A DNA stretch of 64,000 nt from Streptomyces specialis. Lineage in GTDB: Bacteria > Actinomycetota > Actinomycetes > Streptomycetales > Streptomycetaceae. This document shows, in pieces, positions 1 to 7,938 of the stretch (within the stretch, counting starts at the first letter, position 1; each line of letters begins with the position of its first letter). The stretch covers positions 520,233 to 584,232 of the forward strand of contig NZ_LN929896.1 in the NCBI RefSeq assembly GCF_001493375.1, given 5' to 3'. Made by a program: the position numbers and the translations under genes. Below the pieces are notes generated by a model. It ran no database searches and was not told the DNA's origin. It worked only from the letters and a program-made list of their open reading frames with translations.

Positions 1-1
1 C

Positions 2-73
2 GTGGTGCAGGGGACGCCGAAGCGCCTCAACGTCTGCACCTCGTGCATCAAGGCGGGCAAGGTCACGCGCTGA
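2..73 (+). CDS. rpmB: 50S ribosomal protein L28, C-terminal 23 residues (5' end outside window)
   Basis: The window opens inside this gene. The frame from base 2 reads VVQGTPKRLNVCTSCIKAGK followed by VTR and TGA. The 'KRLNVCTSCIKAGKV' ending with its two cysteines is typical of the C-terminus of actinobacterial L28, a structural protein of the large ribosomal subunit. The start and N-terminus lie upstream of the window. It is followed 22 bases later by a strong terminator shared with the convergent thiD gene. Only the tail is visible, so paralogue assignment (cysteine-containing or cysteine-free L28 forms occur in Streptomyces) rests on the CxxC-like pair seen here. Confidence 0.88.
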   Translation: MVQGTPKRLNVCTSCIKAGKVTR

Positions 74-95
74 CGCGCCCGTGAGACCGCTGAGA

Positions 96-128
96 AGCCG
101 GTCCGTCGCTCACGACGGACCGGCTTTT
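96..128. terminator. Intrinsic terminator between rpmB and thiD
   Basis: A 13-bp perfect inverted repeat (AGCCGGTCCGTCG, 96-108, with CGACGGACCGGCT, 113-125) has a 4-base loop and runs into TTTT on the + strand. The thiD stop codon (110-112) sits in the loop, so the hairpin can serve both convergent genes. Confidence 0.85.
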
Positions 129-913
129 CGCATGCCGTGGCCGTGGTCGACCGGCCCGATGCCCGCGCCCAGCGGGAAGCCCGCCGCGATGGCACCGGTG
201 ACGTACTCCTTGGCGGCGGCCACCGCGTCGGGCACCGCGTCGCCGTGGGCGAGCCGGGCGGCGATCGCGGAGGCGAGCGTGCATCCGGTGCCGTGGGTGT
301 GGCGGTTGTCGTGGCGCGGGGCGCGCAGCCAGTGCTCGGCGGTGCCGTCGGTGAGCAGGTCGGTGGCCTCGCCCGGCAGATGACCGCCCTTGATCAGCGC
401 CCAGCGCGGGCCGTGGGCGAGGATCGCCGCCGCCGCGCGGCGCATGTCGGTCTCCGTCGCGACCCGGACGCCGGTGATCTGCGCGACCTCGGGCAGGTTG
501 GGGGTGGCGACGGTCGCGACCGGCAACAGGCGGGTACGCACGGCGTGCAGCGCGTCGGCGGCCAGCAGCGGGTCGCCGTGCTTGGAGACGCCGACCGGAT
601 CGACCACCACCGGGACACCGGTGCCGGCCAGCAGCCCGGCGACCAGCTCGACGATCTCCGCCGTGGCGAGCATGCCGGTCTTGACGGCCTGGACGCCGAT
701 GTCGTCGGCGACGGCGCGGAACTGCGCGGTGACGGCCTCGGCGGGCAGCTCCCAGGCGCCGCGGACGCCCAGGGAGTTCTGCGCGGTGACGGCGGTGATC
801 ACGCTCATGCCGTGGACGCCGAGCGCCAGCATGGTCTTGAGGTCGGCCTGGATGCCCGCGCCGCCGCCCGAGTCGGAGCCGGCGACGGTGAGCACGCGTG
901 GAGGTGTCGGCAT
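110..913 (-). CDS. thiD: Hydroxymethylpyrimidine kinase / phosphomethylpyrimidine kinase
   Basis: ThiD phosphorylates 4-amino-5-hydroxymethyl-2-methylpyrimidine twice, giving the pyrimidine half of thiamine in the cytosol. The 267-residue protein has the ribokinase-like N-terminal motif AGSDSGGGAGIQADLKT (about residues 9-25), a central VVDPV segment, and the C-terminal anion-hole motif GTGCTLASAIAA with the catalytic-site cysteine. I chose the ATG at 913. A GTG at 937 would add eight poorly conserved residues and has no Shine-Dalgarno sequence. It lies 27 bases downstream of thiL on the same strand, so the two probably form a thiamine unit. Confidence 0.93.
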   Translation of the reverse strand: MPTPPRVLTVAGSDSGGGAGIQADLKTMLALGVHGMSVITAVTAQNSLGVRGAWELPAEAVTAQFRAVADDIGVQAVKTGMLATAEIVELVAGLLAGTGVPVVVDPVGVSKHGDPLLAADALHAVRTRLLPVATVATPNLPEVAQITGVRVATETDMRRAAAAILAHGPRWALIKGGHLPGEATDLLTDGTAEHWLRAPRHDNRHTHGTGCTLASAIAARLAHGDAVPDAVAAAKEYVTGAIAAGFPLGAGIGPVDHGHGMRKAGPS

Positions 914-940
914 GGCCCCGACGGTACCTGCGGGCACGCG

Positions 941-1903
941 TCAGGCGCCGAAGTGGTCCCAGCCGCCCGCCTGGTCCCAGGCGGCGCCGTCCACGGTCAC
1001 CGGCGGGGCGTTCCGGCCGCGCGCGGGCAGGGCCTGGCCGATCGTCCGCCAGCGGGCGGGCAGTTTGGTCTCGGGCGGAAATGTGGCGACGAGCGCGTGG
1101 TCCTCGCCGCCGGTGAGGACCCACTGGAGCGGGTCGACGCCGACGGCCTGCCCGATGTCCGACATCTGGGCGGGGACGTCCAGCGAGGCGGAGACGATGT
1201 CGACGCGCACCTTGCTGCTGAGCGCGATGTGCCCGAGGTCCGCGACGAGTCCGTCGCTGACGTCGGTCATGGCGGTGGCGCCGAGGGCGGCGGCGGCCGG
1301 GCCCGCGACGTAGGGCGGCTCGGGCCGGCGGTGGGCCTCGACGAACGCGCGGGGGGATCGGAAGCCGCGGGAGAGGACGGCGTGCCCGGCGGCCGACCAG
1401 CCCAGCCAGCCGGTGACGGCGACGATGTCCCCGGCTCTGGCGCCGGACCGGGTGACGGGCTCCCGGCCGCGCAGGTCGCCCAGGGCCGTGATGGAGACGG
1501 TGATGAGGTCGCCCCTGACCACGTCCCCGCCGGCCACTCCGGCGCCGGCGACGCGGCATTCGTCGCGGATGCCGTCCATCAGTTCCACGGGCCAGGTGAC
1601 GGGGAGTTCGGCGGGGACCACGAGCCCGACGAGCACCGCCGTGGGCACGGCGCCCATCGCGGCGACGTCGGCGAGGTTCTGGGCGGCGGCCTTGCGGCCG
1701 ACGTCGTACGCGGTGGACCAGTCGCGGCGGAAGTGCCGTCCCTCCAGCAGGATGTCGGTGGTGGCGACGACCCTGCGGTCCGGGGCCGCCACCACCGCCG
1801 CGTCGTCCCCCGGGCCCAGCCGCACCGCGGGCGTCCCGGTGATCCGGGACGTCAGCTCCCGGATCAGCCCGAACTCCCCGAGCTCCCCCACACTGCCCTT
1901 CAC
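941..1903 (-). CDS. thiL: Thiamine-monophosphate kinase
   Basis: ThiL converts thiamine monophosphate to thiamine diphosphate, the last step of the cofactor pathway. The 320-residue product has the PurM/AIR-synthase-like layout: N-terminal GPGDDAAVV (ATP/metal aspartates, about residues 30-40), VATTDILLEGRHFRRDW, a VAAMGA segment, and a C-terminal VLTGGEDHALV motif. The GTG start at 1903 is preceded by AGGAGAGCTGA, a good ribosome binding site. It is divergent from the Lrp-type gene and is followed by thiD. The proximity of thiL and thiD matches the Streptomyces arrangement. Confidence 0.94.
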   Translation of the reverse strand: MKGSVGELGEFGLIRELTSRITGTPAVRLGPGDDAAVVAAPDRRVVATTDILLEGRHFRRDWSTAYDVGRKAAAQNLADVAAMGAVPTAVLVGLVVPAELPVTWPVELMDGIRDECRVAGAGVAGGDVVRGDLITVSITALGDLRGREPVTRSGARAGDIVAVTGWLGWSAAGHAVLSRGFRSPRAFVEAHRRPEPPYVAGPAAAALGATAMTDVSDGLVADLGHIALSSKVRVDIVSASLDVPAQMSDIGQAVGVDPLQWVLTGGEDHALVATFPPETKLPARWRTIGQALPARGRNAPPVTVDGAAWDQAGGWDHFGA

Positions 1904-2036
1904 TCAGCTCTCCTCATGCTCGTCTCGCGGCCATCCGTCAACCTGCCGTGACCAGCGGCGGCCTGATGTCTCCCCGGTGCTGGTCATGACGCGCTACGGT
2001 AGCGCCCCCGTTCCTCGTAGCCGCTGTGGAGGACCC

Positions 2037-2270
2037 GTGGTACAGGCGTACATCCTGATCCAGACCGAGGTGGGCAGGGCGTCCACCGTGGCCGACGTCA
2101 TCTCCAAGATCCCAGGTGTCCTCCAGGCCGAGGACGTCACGGGTCCCTATGACGTGATCGTGCGGGCGGAGGCCGGGAGCGTGGACGAGCTGGGGCGGCT
2201 GGTGGTCGCCGAGGTGCAGCGGGTGACCGGTATCACGCGCACGCTGACCTGCCCGGTCGTGCATCTGTAG
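2037..2270 (+). CDS. Lrp/AsnC-type ligand-binding (RAM domain) protein
   Basis: A 77-residue protein starting MVQAYILIQTEVGRASTVAD and containing only the Lrp/AsnC C-terminal ligand-binding domain (a ferredoxin-like fold: VQAYILIQTE strand, GPYDVIVRAEA strand, TRTLTCPVV strand), without the DNA-binding helix-turn-helix. Stand-alone domains of this kind bind amino acids or other small effectors and oligomerise. A specific role is not known here. The GTG at 2037 is chosen because GGAGGA lies just upstream (about 2028-2033); the longer open frame upstream is a shadow of thiL. A lipoprotein gene follows 19 bases downstream. Confidence 0.85.
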   Translation: MVQAYILIQTEVGRASTVADVISKIPGVLQAEDVTGPYDVIVRAEAGSVDELGRLVVAEVQRVTGITRTLTCPVVHL

Positions 2271-2289
2271 CACCGCTTATGCTCGCTGG

Positions 2290-2784
2290 ATGACCTTCAA
2301 GGCACTTCGGGCGCTGCCGCTGGTGTGCGCGGCGCTGGTGTCGGCGGCGTGCGCCTCGGGAGGGGACGGCCCCGAGGTGACGGAACCGACCCCCACCGGC
2401 GAGGCGGCGGACGCGTGCCGGGAGCTGGCGGGCGACCTGCCCGGACGCGTGGACGGCGAGGAACGCGTATCGGCCGCGGACGGGATGGAGTTCGCCGCGG
2501 TATGGGGGGACCCCGCGATCGTGCTGCGCTGCGGCGTCCCGCGCCCGGAGCTGCTGACCCCGGGCAGCGAGACCTACGATCCGACGGCCGACGCGGTGGA
2601 GGTGAACGGGGTGTCGTGGCTCCTGGAGGAGGAGTCCGGCGGCAAGCGGTTCACCACCACGGGACGCGAGGTGTTCGTCGAGATGACCGTGCCCGACGAC
2701 TACGCCCCCGAGGTCGATCCGCTGCTCGACGTGGCCGAGGCGGTCGAGGCGCACATCCCGCCGGACCCGCTGTACGCGCGGTGA
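2290..2784 (+). CDS. DUF3515-family lipoprotein
   Basis: A 164-residue secreted protein. Residues 1-22 form a lipoprotein signal peptide (RALPLVCAALVSAACAS) with a lipobox-like VSAAC, so the mature protein probably begins at the cysteine and is membrane-anchored. The rest matches my memory of the actinobacterial DUF3515 family: paired cysteines (ADACRELAGDLP and VLRCGVPRP) and a GVSWLLEEE segment. Its function is unknown. It follows the Lrp-type gene on the same strand and converges on ddl with only three bases between the stops. Confidence 0.82.
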   Translation: MTFKALRALPLVCAALVSAACASGGDGPEVTEPTPTGEAADACRELAGDLPGRVDGEERVSAADGMEFAAVWGDPAIVLRCGVPRPELLTPGSETYDPTADAVEVNGVSWLLEEESGGKRFTTTGREVFVEMTVPDDYAPEVDPLLDVAEAVEAHIPPDPLYAR

Positions 2785-2787
2785 CCG

Positions 2788-3930
2788 TCAGCGCAGCCCG
2801 GTCGGGCGGCGCAGCGCGGCCTGGATGAGGCGGTCCACCAGCTCGGGGTAGTCCACACCGCTGGCCTGCCACATCCGCGGGAACATCGAGATCGGTGTGA
2901 AGCCGGGCATGGTGTTGATCTCGTTGATGACGAACTCGCCGTTCTCCAGCAGGAAGAAGTCGGCGCGCACCAGGCCCTCGCAGGAGGCCGCGTCGAAGGC
3001 GCGCACGGCCAGCTCCCGGACCCGGGCCGTCTGCTCCTCGGTCAGGGGCGCCGGGACGATACCCTCGGCCGAGTCGATGTACTTGGCCTCGAAGTCGTAG
3101 AAGGCGTGGCTGGAGACGGCCGGGATCTCGGCCGGCACGCTGGCGCGGGGGCCGTCCTCGAACTCCAGCACGCCGCACTCGATCTCGCGCCCCCGCAGCA
3201 GCGACTCCACGATGACCTTGGGGTCGTGGCGGCGGGCCTCCGCCAGCGCGTCCTCCAGACCGGAGAGGTCGTCCACGCGGGAGATGCCGAAGGAGGAGCC
3301 GGCGCGGGCGGGCTTCACGAACAGCGGCCAGCCGTGCTCCGCCGCGAAGTCCACGACTCTCTTCCTGGCCGCCGACGGGTCGTTCTCCCACTCGCGGGGG
3401 CGGATCACGGTGTACGGGCCGACGGGCAGGCCGAAGGAGACGAAGACGCGCTTCATGTACTCCTTGTCCATGCCGATCGCCGAGGACAGCACGCCCGCCC
3501 CGACATACGGCACCCCGGACAGCTCCAGCAGCCCCTGGAGCGTGCCGTCCTCGCCGTACGGGCCGTGGAGCAGCGGGAAGACGACGTCGACCTCGCCGAG
3601 GTCCTTGGGCACCGAGCCGGGCTCGGCGTAGACCACCTCGCTGCGGCCCGCGTCGATGGGCAGCAGCACGCCGCCCGCGCCGGGCTCGGCGATCTGCTCG
3701 ACGCTGGGCATCCGGCGTTCGCTGATCGCCATCCGGTCCGGATCGTCGGCGGTCAGGGCCCACCGTCCGTCGGCGGTGATGCCGATGGGCAGCACGTCGT
3801 AACGGGTGCGGTCGATGGCGCGCAGCACGGCTCCGGCGGTGACCACCGAGATGGCGTGCTCCGAGCTTCGGCCGCCGAAGACGACGGCGACGCGGGGCTT
3901 GGGGCTCTGGGAAGAGGGCTCGCTGCTCAT
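2788..3930 (-). CDS. ddlA: D-alanine--D-alanine ligase
   Basis: An ATP-grasp enzyme that joins two D-alanines for peptidoglycan precursors in the cytosol. In the 380-residue protein, VAVVFGGRSSEHAISV (about residues 14-29) is the N-terminal substrate loop, PLLHGPYGEDGTLQGLLE is the Ddl signature 1, and EINTMPGFTPISMFPRMW near residue 330 is the metal-binding C-terminal signature. The start is the ATG at 3930, with only a weak ribosome binding site. It sits last in a plsC-gpsA-ddl run, 34 bases after the gpsA stop, linking phospholipid and wall precursor synthesis. Confidence 0.95.
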   Translation of the reverse strand: MSSEPSSQSPKPRVAVVFGGRSSEHAISVVTAGAVLRAIDRTRYDVLPIGITADGRWALTADDPDRMAISERRMPSVEQIAEPGAGGVLLPIDAGRSEVVYAEPGSVPKDLGEVDVVFPLLHGPYGEDGTLQGLLELSGVPYVGAGVLSSAIGMDKEYMKRVFVSFGLPVGPYTVIRPREWENDPSAARKRVVDFAAEHGWPLFVKPARAGSSFGISRVDDLSGLEDALAEARRHDPKVIVESLLRGREIECGVLEFEDGPRASVPAEIPAVSSHAFYDFEAKYIDSAEGIVPAPLTEEQTARVRELAVRAFDAASCEGLVRADFFLLENGEFVINEINTMPGFTPISMFPRMWQASGVDYPELVDRLIQAALRRPTGLR

Positions 3931-3964
3931 AACGCTCTGAGGCTACCCAACGGGGTCGCCTCCG

Positions 3965-4966
3965 TCAGCGGTGTTCGGCCTTGGCGGTTCGCGACATCAG
4001 CTCTTCGACGGCCACCTGGGGGGCGGTACCGCGGTGCACGATGCCCACCACCGTCTCCGTCAGCGGCATGTCGACGCCATGACGGCGCGCCAGGTCGAGG
4101 ACGGAACGGCAGGACTTGACGCCCTCGGCGGTCTGCCGGGTGACGGCGATGGTCTCCTCCAGCGTCATGCCGCGGCCGAGGTTGGTGCCAAAGGTGTGGT
4201 TGCGGGAGAGCGGCGAGGAGCAGGTGGCGATCAGGTCGCCCATGCCGGCGAGCCCGGCGAACGTCTGCGGGTCGGCGCCCATGGCGAGCCCCAGACGCGC
4301 GGTCTCGGCGAGGCCGCGGGTCATCAGCGACGCCTTGGTGTTGTCGCCCAGGCCCATGCCGTCGGCGATGCCGACGGCGAGCGCGATGACGTTCTTCACG
4401 GCGCCGCCCAGTTCGCAGCCGACCACGTCGGTGTTGGTGTACGGGCGGAAGTACGGCGTGTGGCAGGCGGCCTGGAGCCGTCGGGCCACCTCCTCGTCGC
4501 GGCAGGCGACGACGGAGGCGGCGGGCTGCCGTTCGGCGATCTCCCGGGCGAGGTTGGGTCCCGAGAGCACGGCCACCCGCTCCGGTCCCACGCCCGCGAC
4601 CTCTTCGACGACCTCGCTCATCCGCTTCGCGGTGCCCAGTTCGACGCCCTTCATCAGGGAGACGAGGACGGTGTCGGGCGCCAGCAGGCCGGCCCAGGCG
4701 GCGAGGTTGCCGCGGAGCGTCTGCGACGGGACGGCGAGCACGGTGAACTCCGCGTCCCGTGCCGCCTCGGCGGGGTCGGGGGTGGCCCGCAGCCCCTTGG
4801 GCAGCTCGATGCCGGGCAGGGAGTCCGGGTTGACCCGGGCCGTGTTGACGGCCTCGGCCAGCTCGGGGCGGCGGCCCCACAGGGTCACCTCGCAGCCCGC
4901 GTCGGCGAGGACCATGGCGAACGCGGTCCCCCAGGAGCCGGTTCCGTAGACGGCGGCACGTGTCAC
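3965..4966 (-). CDS. gpsA: Glycerol-3-phosphate dehydrogenase [NAD(P)+]
   Basis: GpsA reduces dihydroxyacetone phosphate to sn-glycerol 3-phosphate for phospholipid synthesis. The 333-residue protein starts with the nucleotide-binding loop YGTGSWGTAFA (about residues 6-16). It carries GGAVKNVIALAVGIADGMG, which contains the catalytic lysine and substrate-binding residues, and then ENHTFG-like SRNHTFGTNLGRG. The GTG at 4966 overlaps the upstream plsC stop codon by four bases (GTGA), indicating translational coupling. The long upstream extension of this frame is the shadow of plsC. Confidence 0.94.
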   Translation of the reverse strand: MTRAAVYGTGSWGTAFAMVLADAGCEVTLWGRRPELAEAVNTARVNPDSLPGIELPKGLRATPDPAEAARDAEFTVLAVPSQTLRGNLAAWAGLLAPDTVLVSLMKGVELGTAKRMSEVVEEVAGVGPERVAVLSGPNLAREIAERQPAASVVACRDEEVARRLQAACHTPYFRPYTNTDVVGCELGGAVKNVIALAVGIADGMGLGDNTKASLMTRGLAETARLGLAMGADPQTFAGLAGMGDLIATCSSPLSRNHTFGTNLGRGMTLEETIAVTRQTAEGVKSCRSVLDLARRHGVDMPLTETVVGIVHRGTAPQVAVEELMSRTAKAEHR

Positions 4967-5724
4967 TCCGCGTTCTCCTCCTCCGGGGCGGTCCGCCGGA
5001 CGCGCCGCTCGGGCGTCGTCCGGCGGTGGGCATAGCGCTCCGCGGGCGGGGGCTCGTGGCGCACGTCGGCCAACAGTTCGGTGATGGCATCCATGATGCG
5101 GTCCGTCGCCTCGCGCAGCACCTCGGGGGTGGGCTGCCGGCCGTAGAACTCGCCCAGATCGACGGGCGGTCCCGCGACGACGACGAGCGTCTTGCGGGGG
5201 CGCAGCCGGAGTCGTCGCTCCGTGGCGTAGGGCGGCATCGCCTCGTGGGCGCCCCACTGGGCGACGGGGATGACGGGGGCCCGGGTGAGGAGCGCGACGC
5301 GGGCGGCGCCCGACTTGCCCTCCATGGGCCACAGCCGCGGGTCGCGGGTGAGCGTGCCCTCGGGGTAGAACGCGACGCATTCTCCCCGGTGCACGGCCTC
5401 CACGGCGGCGCGGAAGGCGTCGGCGGCGTCGAGGGTGTCCCGGTAGACGGGGATCTGGCCGGTGCCCCGCATGAATCGGCCGACGGCGCCGCGCTGGAAG
5501 AGGCTGACCTTGGCGAGGAATCGCGGCGGCCTGCCGGTGTTGTACTGGAAGTGCGCGTAGGAGAGCGGGTCGAGATAGGAGTTGTGATTCACCGCCGTGA
5601 TGAATCCCCCCTCATCGGGAATATGCTCCATTCCCCGCCAGTCCCGGCTGAAGAGCAGCAACAGCGGCGGTTTTACCAGAATTGCGGCCAATCGGTACCA
5701 GAAGCCGATTCTGCGGCGAGACAC
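4963..5724 (-). CDS. plsC: 1-acyl-sn-glycerol-3-phosphate acyltransferase family protein
   Basis: A 253-residue membrane-associated acyltransferase that probably makes phosphatidic acid from lysophosphatidic acid. It has the catalytic NHNSYLD (H-x4-D) motif near residue 45, a hydrophobic segment before it (ILVKPPLLLLF), and the phosphate-binding FYPEGTLTRD motif near residue 115. The GTG at 5724 is preceded by GAGAGGGTGACCGA and lies directly before the family-typical RRIGFWYRLA. A longer frame to 5826 would add 34 Arg/Pro-rich residues that look non-coding. It is coupled to gpsA downstream. Confidence 0.9.
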   Translation of the reverse strand: MSRRRIGFWYRLAAILVKPPLLLLFSRDWRGMEHIPDEGGFITAVNHNSYLDPLSYAHFQYNTGRPPRFLAKVSLFQRGAVGRFMRGTGQIPVYRDTLDAADAFRAAVEAVHRGECVAFYPEGTLTRDPRLWPMEGKSGAARVALLTRAPVIPVAQWGAHEAMPPYATERRLRLRPRKTLVVVAGPPVDLGEFYGRQPTPEVLREATDRIMDAITELLADVRHEPPPAERYAHRRTTPERRVRRTAPEEENAE

Positions 5725-5946
5725 TCGGTCACCCTCTCCTCTTGCGCTGCTCCGACGTGGCCCGGTGCGGACAGCCGGATCGCGCTCGCCCCGGGCCGGG
5801 GGCCGCCCAGCGAACCTCACCGTCACGGCGGGTCTGTTTGCACCCTAATGCGCACCGCTCGCGCGGGCACCGGAAGGCCGCCGCCGGGCGACCGCTCCCC
5901 ACCGGCCGGGGACGATCAGGATGATCAGGACGAGGAGAATGGCAGG

Positions 5947-6603
5947 ATGCGAGACACCCGATGGTCGCTGGTGGTGCCCCTGAAGCCGCTGGCGCTGGCC
6001 AAGAGCAGGCTCGCGCCCGTGGCCGGGGACACGCTGCGGCCCTCGCTCGCGCTGGCCTTCGCCGAGGACACGGTGGCCGCCGTCCTGGCGTGCGCGGCGG
6101 TACGGGACGTGGTGGTCGTCACGGACGATCCGCTGGCCGGGCGGTGCCTCGCGGCGCTGGGCGCCAGGATCGTGCCCGACGCCCCGGGCCGGGGACTCAA
6201 CGCGGCGCTGACGTACGGTGCCGACGCCGTGCGGGACGCCGCCCCGGACGCGGCGGTGGCCGTGCTCAACGCCGATCTGCCCGCGCTGCGTCCGGCGGAA
6301 CTCGCCCGCGTGCTCGCGGCGGCGGAGGGAGCCGCGCGGGCCTTCCTGGCCGACGCGGCGGGCATCGGCACCACGCTGTTGACGGCCGCGGCCGGGAAAC
6401 CGCTGGGACCGCGCTTCGGCGGGCCGTCGCGGGAACGGCATCTGGCGTCCGGCGCGGTGGAACTGACGCTCGCCGGGGTGGACAGCGTGCGGCGCGACGT
6501 GGACACCGGGGCGGATCTGTGGGCGGCGCTGGCGCTGGGCGTCGGGCCGAGGACGGCCGCGGGCGCGCGGCGGCTTACAGCGTCTGCAGGGTCAGCAACG
6601 TGA
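5947..6603 (+). CDS. cofC: 2-phospho-L-lactate / phosphoenolpyruvate guanylyltransferase (F420 biosynthesis)
   Basis: CofC (FbiD in mycobacteria) activates 2-phospholactate or phosphoenolpyruvate with GTP to provide the side-chain precursor of cofactor F420. In this 218-residue protein, VVPLKPLALAKSRLAP (about residues 9-24) is the nucleotide-binding N-terminus of the MobA-like fold, followed by VVVTDDP, VLNADLPALRP (metal-binding Asp) and GPRFGGPSRERHL near the C-terminus. ATG 5947 follows GAGGAG. It is divergent from plsC across 222 bases, which I take to be the promoter region for both. Its last 29 bases overlap, tail to tail, the small gene on the other strand. Confidence 0.9.
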   Translation: MRDTRWSLVVPLKPLALAKSRLAPVAGDTLRPSLALAFAEDTVAAVLACAAVRDVVVVTDDPLAGRCLAALGARIVPDAPGRGLNAALTYGADAVRDAAPDAAVAVLNADLPALRPAELARVLAAAEGAARAFLADAAGIGTTLLTAAAGKPLGPRFGGPSRERHLASGAVELTLAGVDSVRRDVDTGADLWAALALGVGPRTAAGARRLTASAGSAT

Positions 6604-6778
6604 CGCGGCGCCGGTCGCCTTCCCCGGTCACCTCGATCCGCACGCGCTGGCCGGGGCGCAGCAGGAGCAGGCCGCCGGCGTCGAAGGCGTCGGCGCCGAA
6701 CTCCAGCGGGGTGCCGTCGTCCAGCAGGACACTGCCGGAGCGGGTCTGCGGATCGTAGGTGTACGCGGTGGCCTGCAT
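6575..6778 (-). CDS. Small conserved hypothetical protein (67 aa)
   Basis: A 67-residue protein, MQATAYTYDPQTRSGSVLLD then DGTPLEFGADAFDAGGLLLL and a basic beta-rich tail (RIEVTGEGDRRRVTLLTLQTL). The pattern of short strands and a 'GSVLLDDGTPLEF' segment recalls a cold-shock/OB-like small domain, but I do not recognise a named family. The ATG at 6778 is chosen because upstream codons are atypical. It lies downstream of hupS on the same strand (92 bases apart) and overlaps the 3' end of cofC. Codon use is normal for the genome. Function unknown. Confidence 0.7.
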   Translation of the reverse strand: MQATAYTYDPQTRSGSVLLDDGTPLEFGADAFDAGGLLLLRPGQRVRIEVTGEGDRRRVTLLTLQTL

Positions 6779-6870
6779 GCCCCGAGCGTAGCCGCCGGGC
6801 GCGAACGACAGCGGGCCGGGCTCCTGGGGAGGAGTCCGGCCCGCGGGGTGGCCCCGAGTGCTGACGGTGA

Positions 6871-7434
6871 TCACTGGCGGCGTGCGGCGGCCTTCTTGGC
6901 GGTGGTGGTGCGGGCCGGCGCCCGCTTGGCCGGGGCGTTCTTCGCGGTGGCCTTCTTGGCCGGGGCCTTCTTGGCGGTGCTCTTCGCCGCGGTCTTCTTG
7001 GCGGTGGCCTTCTTCGCCGGGGCCTTCTTCGCGGTGGTCTTCTTGGCGGTCGTCTTCTTCGCCGCCGCCTTCTTGGTGGTGGCCTTCTTGGTGGTGGTGC
7101 CGCCCGAAAGGCTGCCCTTGGGGGCCTTCTTCACGGCGACGTCGTTCTTGGGGAGCTTCTTCGTTCCCGCGACCAGGTCCTTGAAGCCCTGTCCGGCGCG
7201 GAAGCGCGGCACGGACGTCTTCTTGACCCGGACGCGCTCGCCGGTCTGGGGGTTCCGCGCGTACCGCGCCGGACGGTCGACCTTCTCGAACGAGCCGAAG
7301 CCCGTCACCGAGACGCGCTCCCCGGCGACCACCGCGCGGATGATGGCGTCGAGCACGATATCCACCGCGTCGGCCGCCTGCTGACGGCCGCCGAGCTTGT
7401 CGGCAATCGCTTCTACGAGTTGCGCCTTGTTCAC
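6871..7434 (-). CDS. hupS: HU-family nucleoid protein with Lys/Ala-rich histone H1-like tail
   Basis: Residues 1-95 are a complete HU DNA-bending domain (MNKAQLVEAIADKLGG, then VSVTGFGSFEKVDRPARYARNP with the DNA-intercalating proline arm). About 90 residues follow, made of AKK/TTKK/APAKK repeats resembling eukaryotic histone H1. This two-domain form is the Streptomyces HupS type, associated in the genus with compaction of spore nucleoids. The GTG at 7434 follows GAAGGGGAAGACG. A recognisable promoter lies about 50 bases upstream (7486-7514). The tail is encoded by a degenerate repetitive tract, so its exact length is vulnerable to misassembly. Confidence 0.93.
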   Translation of the reverse strand: MNKAQLVEAIADKLGGRQQAADAVDIVLDAIIRAVVAGERVSVTGFGSFEKVDRPARYARNPQTGERVRVKKTSVPRFRAGQGFKDLVAGTKKLPKNDVAVKKAPKGSLSGGTTTKKATTKKAAAKKTTAKKTTAKKAPAKKATAKKTAAKSTAKKAPAKKATAKNAPAKRAPARTTTAKKAAARRQ

Positions 7435-7485
7435 GTCTTCCCCTTCGCAGGCCTTGCTGGAACGAATGTGTTCAAGCTTTTTCGC

Positions 7486-7514
7486 ACGTTAGGCAGATAT
7501 ATTCCGCAAATCAA
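7486..7514 (-). promoter_or_regulatory. Probable sigma-70-type promoter of hupS
   Basis: Read on the - strand, TTGATT (7509-7514) and TAACGT (7486-7491) are separated by exactly 17 bases, in a locally AT-rich stretch. The predicted start would leave a leader of roughly 45 bases before the hupS GTG. Found by inspection only. Confidence 0.55.
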
Positions 7515-7559
7515 ACGCGAAACGGGCGAATCACCCTTGTGTCGCAACGAACTCGACCA

Positions 7560-7814
7560 TCACGAAGTCCCGTCACGGCCGTCGCCGGGTACCCCCGACG
7601 GCAGCCGGCCCGCGTCAACGTCCTCCATCAGCCGGTCCAGACGGCGAGCGGCCCCGGGCAGGTCCTGCTTGGCGGCCGCGGTGATGATCAGCAGTTTCCG
7701 GGTGAGAGCCTGCCGTACGTCCTCAGGCACTTGCAGGGCCCGCACCGTGCGGTGCGCGTCCTTCAGTCGAGCGGCGACGCGGTCGTAGAGTTCGAGTTGA
7801 CCGTCGCGTTCCAT
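7560..7814 (-). CDS. Small conserved hypothetical helical protein (84 aa)
   Basis: An 84-residue, charged, almost wholly helical protein: MERDGQLELYDRVAARLKDA, VPEDVRQALTRKLLIITAAAK, then ARRLDRLMEDVDAG. No signal peptide, membrane segment or catalytic motif is visible. It has good third-position GC and an ATG start at 7814. It lies between leuD and hupS, all on the - strand, in the position where Streptomyces genomes carry a small gene of this kind. I do not recognise a function. Confidence 0.7.
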   Translation of the reverse strand: MERDGQLELYDRVAARLKDAHRTVRALQVPEDVRQALTRKLLIITAAAKQDLPGAARRLDRLMEDVDAGRLPSGVPGDGRDGTS

Positions 7815-7892
7815 GCGGCCGATTGTGCCACCTTGGGCCTGTTATCGCCCCCTAAGCCCTCAACGCCCGTGTCGTGACGGCCTGTCAGAACA

Positions 7893-7924
7893 ACGCCCCC
7901 GCCGGTCGGAACCGGCGGGGGCGT
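7893..7924 (-). terminator. Terminator of the leuCD operon
   Basis: A perfect 14-bp inverted repeat (ACGCCCCCGCCGGT, 7893-7906, with ACCGGCGGGGGCGT, 7911-7924) has a four-base loop. It lies 15 bases past the leuD stop and is followed on the - strand by TTGTTCTG. Confidence 0.85.
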
Positions 7925-7938
7925 GTGGTGAGCGGGTG

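Noticed and set aside
63..1559. Very long antisense frames throughout (for example opposite thiD/thiL, gltX, ligA)
   Set aside because: High GC makes non-coding frames open; they are Arg/Gly/Pro-rich, lack family motifs and oppose genes with clear motifs and correct codon bias.
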